A stretch of 64,000 bases of DNA from Variovorax flavidus (lineage in GTDB: Bacteria; Pseudomonadota; Gammaproteobacteria; Burkholderiales; Burkholderiaceae_C): the NCBI RefSeq assembly GCF_030317145.1, contig NZ_JASZYE010000009.1, positions 62,001-126,000 of the forward strand. The letters run 5' to 3'. The notes beneath the pieces are model-generated. The model did no database searches, was not told where the DNA came from, and saw only the letters and a list, made by a program, of their open reading frames with translations. Every line of letters begins with the position of its first letter. Within the stretch, counting starts at the first letter, position 1. A program made the translations under genes and the position numbers. Shown here piece after piece: positions 7,680-16,282 of the stretch.

Positions 7680-9316
7680 GCGCTCTTCAGCGAATCGTAT
7701 GAGCCATCCGAGCCCGTCCCCAGACCGTGCAGGCGCTTCGAGGAAACCGTGTATATCCGGTTCTCGAGCAGCGTGAAGTTCGGGATGTCGGTCAGCGCCT
7801 GGTGCTGGATTTTCTTGTAGAGTTCGATTCGGCGTTCTTCGGTCGGTGCCTCGTGCGCCGCCTCGATCAGCCCGTCCATCGCCGGATTGCTGTAGCCCGA
7901 ACCGTTCGACCAGGGCACGTCCTTGAGGATGGTCTTGGACCAGAACAGCCGGTCAGCGCCGATCTGCGGATCGCCGAAGCCGGCGCGGTGCGTGACGATC
8001 AGATCGAAATCGTTCTGCGTATAGACCCGTCGCATGAACTGTGGCAGATCCTGACTGCGTAGCGTCACGTCGATGCCGACCCGACGCAGTGACTGCTTTA
8101 CGAATTCACCGTAGCGCTGGAAGTTCTCGCCGAAGGGCAGCCAGTCCAGCGTGATGGCGAAGCGCGTGCCGTCCGACCTGCGCGGCATTCCTGCTTCGTC
8201 GAGTAGGAGATCGGCCGTCTTCAGGTCGAATGGATATTTCGGCAGGTTGGTCGTGAAGAAGCGCGTCTGAGTCGAGAGGACGGGTGAAGTCCCCGGCTTT
8301 GCGATGCCGCGGGTGGTGACCTTCGACATGGCCTGCAAGTCAATCGCATGCGCCACCGCGCGGCGCACACGCACGTCGTTGAAGGGAGGCCTTCGGACAT
8401 TGAATTCGAGCACGATGCTCGATGCCAGCCAGTCGTAGCCGTGGAAGTCAACGTTCAAGGTCAAGTTCCTCCGCGCGCGCTCCAGGTCGTTGATCGTGAT
8501 CGGGGCCAGGACACCGTACTGAACGGCGCCGGTCTCGAAGGCGGCGTAACGCGCCGTCGCGTCGGGGATGATGCGGTAGACGATCCGGTCGAGGTACGGC
8601 TTTCCGGCATCCCAGTAGTCCGGATTGCGTTCGAGCACGATGCGCTCGCCTCGCACCCATTCCTTGAACCGGAAGGCCCCCGTTCCCACGGGGTTGCTGT
8701 TGTACGGATTGCGCAGGATGTCCGTGCCTTCGTAAAGGTGCCTGGGCAGGATCTGCGACTCGCCGCTGTTGAGCGCACTGAGGATCACACCGGACGGGTT
8801 GCGCAACTTGAAGACCACGGTCAGCGGATCAGGTGTCTCCACCGAGTGCACGGCAGCGAAGGTCGAGCGAGCGCGGGGATGAATCTTCATCCAGACCTCG
8901 TCGAAGGTAAACTTGACGTCCGCCGAGGTGAAAGGCCTTCCATCGTGCCATTTGACGTTTGGACGCAGCTTGAATTGGATCTCCCTTCCGTCCGGGCTGA
9001 CGCCCCAACTCGTGGCCAGTTCGGGCTCGAGCTTGAAGTTGTCGCCGAAGTGCACAAGGCCGTCGAAGATCTTGGTCGAGATTGCGGCCACCGCGCCTTG
9101 CTGGTTGAATGCCGCGGTCAGCACAGCCGGTTCGCCCGGATTCGAAACGACCACCAGAGTGCCGCCGCGGATTGGAAACTGTGCCAACGCGAGTCTCGGA
9201 ATCACATGCAGAAGAATCGCCACGACCGCAGCGAGAAAAAAGTGTGACGCACGCGGCCGATAGGGAAGATTGTGCATTCGATGGACCTGGGCTTTGTGTA
9301 AGTGATGGTGTGGCAT
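7664..9316 (-). CDS. Periplasmic solute-binding protein, family 5 (DppA/OppA-like)
   Basis: A roughly 550-residue extracytoplasmic binding protein that delivers ligand to the importer encoded downstream. A hydrophobic signal segment (FFLAAVVAILLHVIPRLALA) is followed by the mature domain. Family-5 hallmarks include FKLRPNVKWHDGRPFTSADV and PVGTGAFRFKEW. Two ATG starts are possible, 9316 and 9277; the latter gives a more ordinary signal peptide. The ligand is not readable from sequence: this family carries peptides, but also opines, glutathione and sulfonated or aromatic compounds. The two flavoenzyme genes upstream suggest the ligand is their substrate. Confidence 0.9.
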   Translation of the reverse strand: MPHHHLHKAQVHRMHNLPYRPRASHFFLAAVVAILLHVIPRLALAQFPIRGGTLVVVSNPGEPAVLTAAFNQQGAVAAISTKIFDGLVHFGDNFKLEPELATSWGVSPDGREIQFKLRPNVKWHDGRPFTSADVKFTFDEVWMKIHPRARSTFAAVHSVETPDPLTVVFKLRNPSGVILSALNSGESQILPRHLYEGTDILRNPYNSNPVGTGAFRFKEWVRGERIVLERNPDYWDAGKPYLDRIVYRIIPDATARYAAFETGAVQYGVLAPITINDLERARRNLTLNVDFHGYDWLASSIVLEFNVRRPPFNDVRVRRAVAHAIDLQAMSKVTTRGIAKPGTSPVLSTQTRFFTTNLPKYPFDLKTADLLLDEAGMPRRSDGTRFAITLDWLPFGENFQRYGEFVKQSLRRVGIDVTLRSQDLPQFMRRVYTQNDFDLIVTHRAGFGDPQIGADRLFWSKTILKDVPWSNGSGYSNPAMDGLIEAAHEAPTEERRIELYKKIQHQALTDIPNFTLLENRIYTVSSKRLHGLGTGSDGSYDSLKSAWLAP

Positions 9317-9335
9317 GGTTGCGTCCGATGCTGAG

Positions 9336-10499
9336 TCAGACGCCAAGCGCGGCCTTGCCGGCGTTCAATAGCACAACGTCCGACTGCGGCGCATGGACAC
9401 GGCCGCACAGCGCGTCGCGGTAGTGACGTTGGAGCGGGTTGGCGCGGTCCAGACCATGGTTGCCAGTCGCCGACAGCGCGAGCTCGAGCGCATGTATCGC
9501 ATTGCCTGTCACCACTTGCTTGATCTGCTGTGCATGGAGTGGGTCAACCATCGCGGCCGCATCTGCGCGGTGGCCCGCGTCGTGGATCAACGTTCGATTC
9601 ACCAGCAGAAGGGTGTCGATTTCGCCGACAATCGCCTGCAGGCGTGGCACGGTGGCGAGCGTTGCGCCGAGGCTGGAAGGTCTGCGCTGGTGCAGAAAGC
9701 GATGCAGCCAGTCGCGTCCGGCGCGCGCGATACCATCGTAAAGCGCCGCAATCAGCACACCGTTCCAAACCTCGACCACCGCGCGCCGCGCCTTGGCTTC
9801 GGGCGACCCGGGCACGGAGAACCCGAGCACGTTTGTCGCCGGGACCACCACCTCGTCCAGCACGATCTCGTGACTGGCTGTGGCGCGCAGGCCAGTGTGG
9901 TTCCAGGTCGGGTTCACCTTCAACCCGGCCGCATTTCCGGGAACCAGCACAGTTCCCACGCGTGGTGCGTCGTCTGGGCCGGTGCGTGCCAGCACCAGCC
10001 ACCAGTGCACGATGGGGCTGCCGGTCGCATAGGCCTTGCGCCCCGAGATGCGCCAGCTGCCATCGGGCTGCTGCGTGGCAACTGTGCCCGGCAATCCGCC
10101 GCGTATGGCGGAGCCCAGGTCGGGTTCGGCCTGCAAGGCGTTGAGAATGCCTCGCCCCTCTACCGCCGCGTGAGCAATCGCGCCATATCCTGCTGGAGGG
10201 TTGCGCCCCAGCGTGTGGTGCATTAGGTAGTTCATGGCCAGGAGCAGCCCGGTGGATGCCTCACCAGCGCCGACAGCTCCAACGACGCGGGCTGCATCTG
10301 CCAGTCCGCCGCCAAGGCCCCCATGCGCGACCGGCACGGTCAGAGCTAGGAGGTTGAGCGCGCCGAGTTGTTTGAAGTTCGCATGCGGGAAGCTGGCGCG
10401 TTCGTCATGCTCGGCTGCAGTGAGTGCGAATTGGTCGCGCAGGTCAGCGAGGAGTTCATCGCTGAGTCGCGTCAGTGGCAAGGAGTCTGAATGGCCCAT
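9336..10499 (-). CDS. Acyl-CoA dehydrogenase-fold flavoprotein
   Basis: A 387-residue flavoprotein with the acyl-CoA dehydrogenase fold: N-terminal helices, a central beta domain (SGRKAYATGSPIVHWWLV), and a helical C-terminus ending PLQRHYRDALCGRVH. The C-terminal segment resembles the type-2 group that includes flavin monooxygenases such as DszC and SfnB rather than true fatty acyl-CoA dehydrogenases, and I cannot place the usual catalytic Glu. It lies 42 bp downstream of an OYE-family gene and directly upstream of an Opp-type importer. Dehydrogenation of an imported compound and FMNH2-dependent monooxygenation are both possible. Confidence 0.8.
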   Translation of the reverse strand: MGHSDSLPLTRLSDELLADLRDQFALTAAEHDERASFPHANFKQLGALNLLALTVPVAHGGLGGGLADAARVVGAVGAGEASTGLLLAMNYLMHHTLGRNPPAGYGAIAHAAVEGRGILNALQAEPDLGSAIRGGLPGTVATQQPDGSWRISGRKAYATGSPIVHWWLVLARTGPDDAPRVGTVLVPGNAAGLKVNPTWNHTGLRATASHEIVLDEVVVPATNVLGFSVPGSPEAKARRAVVEVWNGVLIAALYDGIARAGRDWLHRFLHQRRPSSLGATLATVPRLQAIVGEIDTLLLVNRTLIHDAGHRADAAAMVDPLHAQQIKQVVTGNAIHALELALSATGNHGLDRANPLQRHYRDALCGRVHAPQSDVVLLNAGKAALGV

Positions 10500-10541
10500 A
10501 AGATCGGCTTTAGAAAGGATGTCAGGAGTAGCCCTCGCGCT

Positions 10542-11732
10542 TCAGGCGGGGGCAGTGGCGTCAGAAATTACGCCGAAGGTCGCCAGGGCCTGCTCGCTCA
10601 TTGCTGGGTAGTCGATGTAGCCGCGCGGCCCGCCGCTGTAGAAGGTCGACGGGTCCGGCTGGTTGAGCGGCGCATTGCGCCGGAAGCGTTCTGGTAGATC
10701 AGGGTTAGCGATGTACAGACGCCCGAAGGCCACAGCATCGGCCAGCCCATCGGTCAGCACCCGTTCGGCCGTCTCGCGGGTGTAGCCGCCGTTCAGGATC
10801 AGGGTGCCCTTGAAGAGCGGGCGCAGGATGGGCGCGAGGAACGGGTCGCCCGCGATGGGGCCAGGCCCGGAGTTGGCAGAGGAAGATTTCCTGACAAGAC
10901 GAAGGTACAGCGGCAGGAATGGATCGTCGTCGTTCGTTGTTCCCTCGAGCAGATGAAGATAGACGATGCCACGCCGATCAAGTTCGGTAGCGACATACGA
11001 GAATGTGCCGACGGGGTCGGAGTCGCCAATGCGGTCGGAGCGGAAGTGCGGCGAGACCCGAACCCCGACCCGGGAAGCGCCGAGTTCAGCAATCGCCGCG
11101 TCCACCACTTCCAACAGAAAGCGGGCGCGATTCTCGATTGATCCACCGTAGGCATCGGTGCGGTGGTTGGTCTCGTCGCGTAGAAACTGGTCAATCAGGA
11201 ACCCATTTGCGGCCAGGACTTCGACACCGTCGAAGCCGGCTTTGCCCGCGCGGCGGAACGATGCGCGAAAGGTCTCGACGATCGGTCCGATCTCATGCGT
11301 TTCGAGCGCGCGCGGAACCGGGAAGGCTTCGAGGCCCTCAGGCGTTACTACGCCGCCGATCGCCTCGATGGCCGAAGGCGCCACGGGCAGAACACCGGTG
11401 GGCATGGTCGACAGCAATGCCTTGCGGCCTACGTGGTAAAGCTGTTGGAATATCGTGCCCCCGGCCGCATGTACGGCATCGACCACGCGCTTCCAGGCGG
11501 CGGTCTGGTGATCGGTGTGATGAGCCGACGCATTGGCGCGCGTTGTGCTTTGCGGCGAGACGTGGCAGCCCTCGGTGATGATCAGGCCCGCGGACGCGCG
11601 CTGCGAGTAGTAGACGTCCACGAGTTCGGTCGGGGCGCGCATGTCGTCGGAGCGGGCCCGCACGAGAGGCGCCATGAAAACGCGGTTAGGGAGGACATGT
11701 GCACCGATCACCAGGGGTTCTAGGAGTTTCAC
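10542..11732 (-). CDS. Old yellow enzyme family flavin oxidoreductase with altered active site
   Basis: A 396-residue FMN-binding TIM-barrel protein of the OYE/NemA family, members of which reduce activated alkenes or nitro compounds with NAD(P)H. Family marks are LPNRVFMAPL, FQQLYHVGR, DQFLRDETN, YGGSIENRARFLLEV and the phosphate-binding ILNGGYT/AFGRLYIANPDL. The substrate-binding motif, H-x-x-N-x-Y in OYE1 (His191, Asn194, Tyr196), reads L-A-A-N-G-F at residues 173-178, so both the substrate-binding His and the proton-donor Tyr are replaced. The start is GTG at 11732 with a weak ribosome site. It heads the minus-strand directon that runs to the TetR gene. Confidence 0.88.
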   Translation of the reverse strand: MKLLEPLVIGAHVLPNRVFMAPLVRARSDDMRAPTELVDVYYSQRASAGLIITEGCHVSPQSTTRANASAHHTDHQTAAWKRVVDAVHAAGGTIFQQLYHVGRKALLSTMPTGVLPVAPSAIEAIGGVVTPEGLEAFPVPRALETHEIGPIVETFRASFRRAGKAGFDGVEVLAANGFLIDQFLRDETNHRTDAYGGSIENRARFLLEVVDAAIAELGASRVGVRVSPHFRSDRIGDSDPVGTFSYVATELDRRGIVYLHLLEGTTNDDDPFLPLYLRLVRKSSSANSGPGPIAGDPFLAPILRPLFKGTLILNGGYTRETAERVLTDGLADAVAFGRLYIANPDLPERFRRNAPLNQPDPSTFYSGGPRGYIDYPAMSEQALATFGVISDATAPA

Positions 11733-11784
11733 AATGAATCGTCGGCACTCGGCCGATGGCGTGGACGAGCGACAAAGATAAGAC

Positions 11785-11794
11785 AGAACGTTCT
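11785..11794. promoter_or_regulatory. Palindromic operator candidate upstream of the OYE directon
   Basis: AGAACGTTCT is a perfect 10-bp palindrome about 53 bp upstream of the OYE start codon. Position and symmetry fit a TetR-type operator, and a TetR gene closes the same directon. Binding is inferred. Confidence 0.45.
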
Positions 11795-11958
11795 TTCTGG
11801 TTAGAAGGAATTATTGCTTGCTTATGCGTTTGGTGTTGGGGTGCGCCGAGCGAGTACGCCCTGCCGTCCGCGCGCCGCGCCGAAGAGCGGGTGGGCGATT
11901 GGACGCGGGACTGAGCTGTAAACGCGGCACGCGCATGCGCGCATCCGCGCTTGACTCC

Positions 11959-12301
11959 CTACAACTGCGTGATCGCGCTCATCTCGGGCATCGGCTCCCA
12001 GGGCATTGCCCACTACCAACGCATCGAGCTGCCCCTGCGGCAAAGCGAGCTGTGTCGCAGCGCGGCGCGCGCGGCCAGGCGAAGCGGTGTTGAGCCTTCT
12101 GGCAGTACACCACATGCCGATGCCGCCGTGCACGAGCAACTTCAAGCGGGTGGCCCGCGCGTTCGCGAAGACGTAGCCGTGATCCGCGAGAGCACTGCCC
12201 AGAGCGCGCGCGACATGCGCTATCAATCGCTCCGCGCCGGCGCGCATGACGCGCATGTCCAGAGGCTGCGTGCACAGCCACAAGGCATCGATCCGAATCA
12301 T
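11959..12301 (-). pseudogene. tnpB: IS66-family tnpB remnant, single frameshift
   Basis: From the ATG at 12301 the frame reads MIRIDALWLCTQPLDM, then YVFANARATRLKLLVHGGIG, then LPQGQLDALVVG, which is the TnpB (IS66 Orf2) accessory protein. Near 12000 the frame slips by one; the adjacent frame supplies the expected ending PWEPMPEMSAITQL and a stop at 11959-11961. The 343-nt length is close to the normal tnpB length plus one slip. No intact IS66 transposase (tnpC) follows within the window. Confidence 0.75.
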
Positions 12302-12402
12302 CGCAGCAGCTCGCGAAGCCATCTCGCACAATCGGCGGCCGCCGAGATCGGCCAAGTAATGCTCGCAGCGATCGAGCCGCGCTTGAGCTCGAATTGGATC
12401 GA
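12298..12402 (-). mobile_element. IS66-family tnpA 3' end
   Basis: The minus strand reads IQFELKRGSIAASITWP and ends ARWLRELLR at a TGA overlapping the tnpB ATG as ATGA, the standard tnpA-tnpB junction of IS66 elements. Upstream tnpA sequence is not recognisable, so only the 3' tail survives. Bases 12403-12737 hold nothing else that I can identify. Confidence 0.65.
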
Positions 12403-12737
12403 TTCGCCGAAACCGGTCGCAGCGGGCGATGGCGATGGCGCCCGGAGGCGCCGGCGGAAACGACAAGCAACGAAGTCCGGCGCAGGCTCGGGGGATTGGC
12501 CTCACGGTCGCGGCTAACGAAGCGCCAGCGTCCTCGTACGCCGCGTAGATCGGAGACGATCGTGTTCCCAGCCGCAGTCCTCAAGGCGAGGCGCCCAGCT
12601 GCTTGCGCCACACCTCCGCCCTCTCGCGCGCATTCCGGCCGTAGAGAACCGCTACCGCGGCCGGCAGCTTGCGTCAAAGCGCAGAAGCGGTTGTCAGCTT
12701 GCTGGAGTCCTATCCTGATCCAGCTAAGTAAAGCTAT

Positions 12738-13490
12738 TTAAGGGTGTTGTCCCAAACTTAAAATTTCCCGTCGCCTGAAGGCCGGATTCCACCCGAGTGC
12801 ACGTCGTGCCCTTTCATTAGAAGCGAACGTGTTGTCATCCACAACGTTATACACACCGGGGGCTCCACGCTCTATCGCGAGGACCGCCGCGTTGGCCGCA
12901 GCCTGTACGTGCACGACGCACGGTCCGACAGGCTCCTCACTGCTCGTGCCCGGTCCATAGAGCAATCCGTAGCGCAGCACGACACCTTGGATGGGCGGAG
13001 AATCAAGCACCGCATGCTCAAGCGAAGATGCTGCTTCAACGACGATGCGCAACTCAGGATCTACTACGCCGAGCAAATCCTCCTCACGGTGTGGCACCGG
13101 GCCAGGCGCATAGAGCCAAGCCAAGCTTTGTGCTATCGCACGCCTCGTGCCTGCTTTCTTGGCGGCCCTAATCAGATTGCCTGTACCTTCATTCCAGACA
13201 CGTGCGTTGCGCACTTTGCCCTCTACCATTGCTTCTGGACTTAGGTCCTTGGGCAGGTCCGTAAGCTGGTGAATAAGAATTTCCGGCTTGATGCGCATGA
13301 AAGCTGTTTCGACCGCAGAACTATCAAAGACATCGAGAACGACGGGCTCGACCCCCACTTCTCTAAGATGACCCGCTCGCTCTTCCAATCTCGTAGTACC
13401 GAAAACGCGGTAACCCGCTTTGATCAAAAGCGGGACAAGCTGGCGCCCGATTGCGCCAGTTGCGCCGGCCAAAAAAACTGTTGTACTCAT
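12738..13490 (-). CDS. NAD-dependent epimerase/dehydratase family protein
   Basis: A 250-residue extended-SDR-like protein. The Rossmann motif is VFLAGATGAIGRQLVP at the N-terminus, a DVFDSSAVETAF segment follows strand 3, and ALRYGLLYGPG-like VLRYGLLYGPG marks the substrate side. The usual catalytic YxxxK is not obvious; WLYAPGPVPHREE occupies the expected place, so redox activity is uncertain. The ATG at 13490 is preferred over an upstream frame with no homology. No operon partner is apparent; the neighbour upstream is a separate lipoprotein gene. Confidence 0.75.
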   Translation of the reverse strand: MSTTVFLAGATGAIGRQLVPLLIKAGYRVFGTTRLEERAGHLREVGVEPVVLDVFDSSAVETAFMRIKPEILIHQLTDLPKDLSPEAMVEGKVRNARVWNEGTGNLIRAAKKAGTRRAIAQSLAWLYAPGPVPHREEDLLGVVDPELRIVVEAASSLEHAVLDSPPIQGVVLRYGLLYGPGTSSEEPVGPCVVHVQAAANAAVLAIERGAPGVYNVVDDNTFASNERARRALGWNPAFRRREILSLGQHP

Positions 13491-13662
13491 TTGTGTTCTT
13501 TCGACGGAAAAATATTTATGCATGAAGCCGAACGGAAGCCAACGTATCGCCTTCGTTAAACACACTGGGCCAGTGCGTTCTTTACGGCAACGACAAGATG
13601 AAATCAAAACGGTTCACGGCAACCCACAATCGGGACTCGTTGTGCGAGACGACGGCAAGCCG

Positions 13663-15660
13663 TCAGTAGTTGTAGTCGACGGCATGAGAGATGTTGTCGG
13701 TGGGCCACCAATATCTACGATTGTCGGCAGGCGAGTAGGATTTGTTGTCATCTCCAGCGCGGACTTGGTAGAAGTTGTTACGCCATAAAGAGCCTCGGGC
13801 CGAGCCACCCCAGAAGTTGCCATAGAGCGGACCATAGAGCTGGCGCAGTTCAGCAGAAAAAACGTTGCCGCTGAAGGTTATGTTTGTAGCGTTGTCCACT
13901 ACACCTATGCTGATCGCGTATCCATATCCTGAAACATAGTTGTTTGTGAAAGCGATGTTGTCATAAACGCCACTGCCCTGCAGCGCCAAGCCATTTGTAT
14001 TGCCAATTGACGCCAAGGTATTGTGGTCGATTAGCATCGGCCCGCCGTCACCTTCACTTTGCGGTCCAATTCCATCGTGGTGGTACACGTCATTGGCCGT
14101 ATCCGAGGCATCATGGATGTAGTTGTTCGTCCAGACTGACGGCCGTCCAGGATACCCGGTCACGATTTCCATTCCGGCGTTGCCCCAGATGTCGTTGTGG
14201 TCCATCACCGCTACGGCGGTTCGCATCGTGGTTGCTAACTGCCATGATTTGTCGAAAGGAGTGCCTGGTGGTGAGCGTGATGAGGAAACAGTGCCGTCGT
14301 TTCCAGGCGGCGTAACATAGAAACTCGGCTTGAAGGTTGAATAGCGAAACGCGACATTGCTTGCAGCATATATCTGCACCAAGTTGTCGTTTGGATTCTT
14401 TCCTTCGAACAGACAACCGACAAATGTAAGGTTGTCACCATAGATGTAGACCTTCGATGCAAGGAAGCGGGTGTAGGAGACAACACTGTTGTCGGGAAGC
14501 GTAACAATGAGAGGCTTGCTGTCGCTCATTCCGCTCGTATAGTCGGCCAAGTGGCCTGGGTAGGCGTCTAAGCCTAAGCCGGCGACGTTTGCAGGCGTAT
14601 GCGCGTACCCGGTGTTCGAAAAGTCAGGCCAATAGCCCGATCCGTCATTTGGTCGCGAAGTAAGTGCTGAACCGGTGCCCGTCACGCTGTAGACAACGTT
14701 GATTGACGCGGTTGAGAGGTTGCTCGCAGCGTCATGAGCGGTCACAGTGATGACATTGCTCCCAGGTTGCAACGGAGAAGCCCTGAAATTCCACGAAGAT
14801 ACTCCGTTGGCTATTCCGCCACCCCCACGGCTGTTCGACCAAGTTACTTGCGTTACGCCTAAGTTGTCTGTTGCAAAGCCCGCAATTTCTGCAAAGGAGC
14901 CTGTTGTCGAATAGAACCCAGAGTTATCAGGCGCCGTGATCGAAATAGCAGGCGGCACTTTATCGGAACCGCCTGGGGCCGCGCTTTTAACTGTAAGAGT
15001 CGCAACGCTGCTATTTCCGGCTATATCGCGCGCTGTTATCGTGATGACGTTATCGCCGACTAGCAAAGCGATGCCAGAAACTGACCATGACATCGTTCCC
15101 ACTGCCACGCCCTGACCACCTCGACTGTTTGACCAGGCGACCTGCGTTACTCCAATTTCGTCCGCGGCAACACCGGAAATCGCAATGATTGAGCTTGTAG
15201 TCGAATAGGTTCCAGAAGTACCGGGCGCAGTGATGGAGATTGTGGGAGGAACTATGTCAACGACAGTCTTCACAACTTTCAGTGAAGCGGTCTTTCTGTT
15301 GCCGGCGGCGTCGCGCGCCGAGACCGTTACGACGTTGGCACCCAACTGCAGCGCGATCCCCGAAATTGACCATGACGTCGTTCCTTCGGCCGTGCCGCCG
15401 CCTCCTCGGCTGCTAGTCCATGCAACTTCGGTGACGCCGACGTCGTCCGCGCTGACTCCTGCGATTGATACGACCGACGCAGTTGTTGAGTAAGTATCCG
15501 TCGAAGTCGGAAAGGCGATGCTGATTGCAGGGGCTTGGATATCTGCACCGAGGCCGGGGCCGAATCCCCCGTCGCCGCCACAGGCTGCCATCAGCGCCGC
15601 GACGATTAAGAACGCAATGCGACTCGGCAAGCTCAAAAGGTTAAGGACGTTGCATGTCAT
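13663..15660 (-). CDS. Lipoprotein with three Ig-like repeats and a parallel beta-helix region
   Basis: A 665-residue exported protein. The signal ends in a lipobox, LMAAC, with Cys27 as the lipidation site, followed by Gly-rich GGDGGFGPGLG. Three tandem repeats of about 95 residues (roughly 45-135, 140-230, 235-330) each contain a PAISI/PTISITAP start, YSTT, GVTQVAWSNSRGG and an NVITVTARDAAGN-type end, typical of bacterial Ig-like modules. From about residue 340 on, short turns such as DNLTFVGCLFEG, NNYIHDASD and NVAFRYSTF suggest a right-handed beta-helix as in carbohydrate-binding or lyase proteins. It is monocistronic and probably surface exposed. The ligand is unknown. Confidence 0.8.
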   Translation of the reverse strand: MTCNVLNLLSLPSRIAFLIVAALMAACGGDGGFGPGLGADIQAPAISIAFPTSTDTYSTTASVVSIAGVSADDVGVTEVAWTSSRGGGGTAEGTTSWSISGIALQLGANVVTVSARDAAGNRKTASLKVVKTVVDIVPPTISITAPGTSGTYSTTSSIIAISGVAADEIGVTQVAWSNSRGGQGVAVGTMSWSVSGIALLVGDNVITITARDIAGNSSVATLTVKSAAPGGSDKVPPAISITAPDNSGFYSTTGSFAEIAGFATDNLGVTQVTWSNSRGGGGIANGVSSWNFRASPLQPGSNVITVTAHDAASNLSTASINVVYSVTGTGSALTSRPNDGSGYWPDFSNTGYAHTPANVAGLGLDAYPGHLADYTSGMSDSKPLIVTLPDNSVVSYTRFLASKVYIYGDNLTFVGCLFEGKNPNDNLVQIYAASNVAFRYSTFKPSFYVTPPGNDGTVSSSRSPPGTPFDKSWQLATTMRTAVAVMDHNDIWGNAGMEIVTGYPGRPSVWTNNYIHDASDTANDVYHHDGIGPQSEGDGGPMLIDHNTLASIGNTNGLALQGSGVYDNIAFTNNYVSGYGYAISIGVVDNATNITFSGNVFSAELRQLYGPLYGNFWGGSARGSLWRNNFYQVRAGDDNKSYSPADNRRYWWPTDNISHAVDYNY

Positions 15661-15913
15661 ACGTGGTATCCAACGAGCGCTTAGCGCACTCGGGCAAGGA
15701 GCGCGACGCTCCTGAGATGGTCTTGTCGCTGCGGAAAGACAACAGTTTTCCGTCTACAAGGCAAAATAATGCCGACAAAACTCGGACGGAAGGTCGAGAG
15801 CGCCTGTCGCCGGATGCCGATCGCAGCCACTTGGTTCGCGTCGAAGGTAGCCCTAAGCTAACTAAGAGAACGCCATTGCGGCGCCGTCTCGAGGCCTCTG
15901 CGTCTGATCTCGG

Positions 15914-16282
15914 CTAACGTGCGTCGGGCACTCGACGAGTTTTCATGAAGTCCTCAAAGCTCTCCCCTCGCATGGCGGCGTAGACCTCCAAATTGGTCCA
16001 GTTCGAGACGCGCGCGAATTTTTCGAGCACGAAGAAGCTCACGCCATAACGGATCATGCCGATCCAGTCGCGTTGCCGCACCAGTTGCAATTCCTCCTCG
16101 GACAGGTGGGCTTCTTGCATTAAGCAGTCGGGGTCAGCCTTGAATCGCGCGCGCGCAGTCGCGTGGGTAAGATTCCAAAAGAAGCGGTTAAGTCGGATCG
16201 CGCGATGGCTGGCGCGCAGGTCGAACACATAGGTTCCGCTCAGCGCCTCGATGCCGGCGAGTTGAGGATTGGGGTGGCTCAT
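15914..16282 (-). CDS. ligA: Protocatechuate 4,5-dioxygenase, alpha subunit
   Basis: A 122-residue small subunit of the extradiol dioxygenase LigAB, which opens the protocatechuate ring between C4 and C5. Typical segments are LSGTYVFDLRASHRAIRLNRF, the acidic DPDCLMQEAHLSEEE stretch and RDWIGMIRYGVSFFVLEKFARV. LigA covers the active site of LigB and does not bind iron. The ATG at 16282 overlaps the ligB stop by four bases. It is the last gene of the operon; the ligC, ligI, ligJ and ligK functions expected downstream are absent. Confidence 0.93.
   Translation of the reverse strand: MSHPNPQLAGIEALSGTYVFDLRASHRAIRLNRFFWNLTHATARARFKADPDCLMQEAHLSEEELQLVRQRDWIGMIRYGVSFFVLEKFARVSNWTNLEVYAAMRGESFEDFMKTRRVPDAR

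Noticed and set aside
9317..9346. TTG at 9346 as the start of the solute-binding protein
   Set aside because: It overlaps the end of the upstream gene, gives an odd N-terminus, and ATG codons at 9316 and 9277 fit the signal peptide better.
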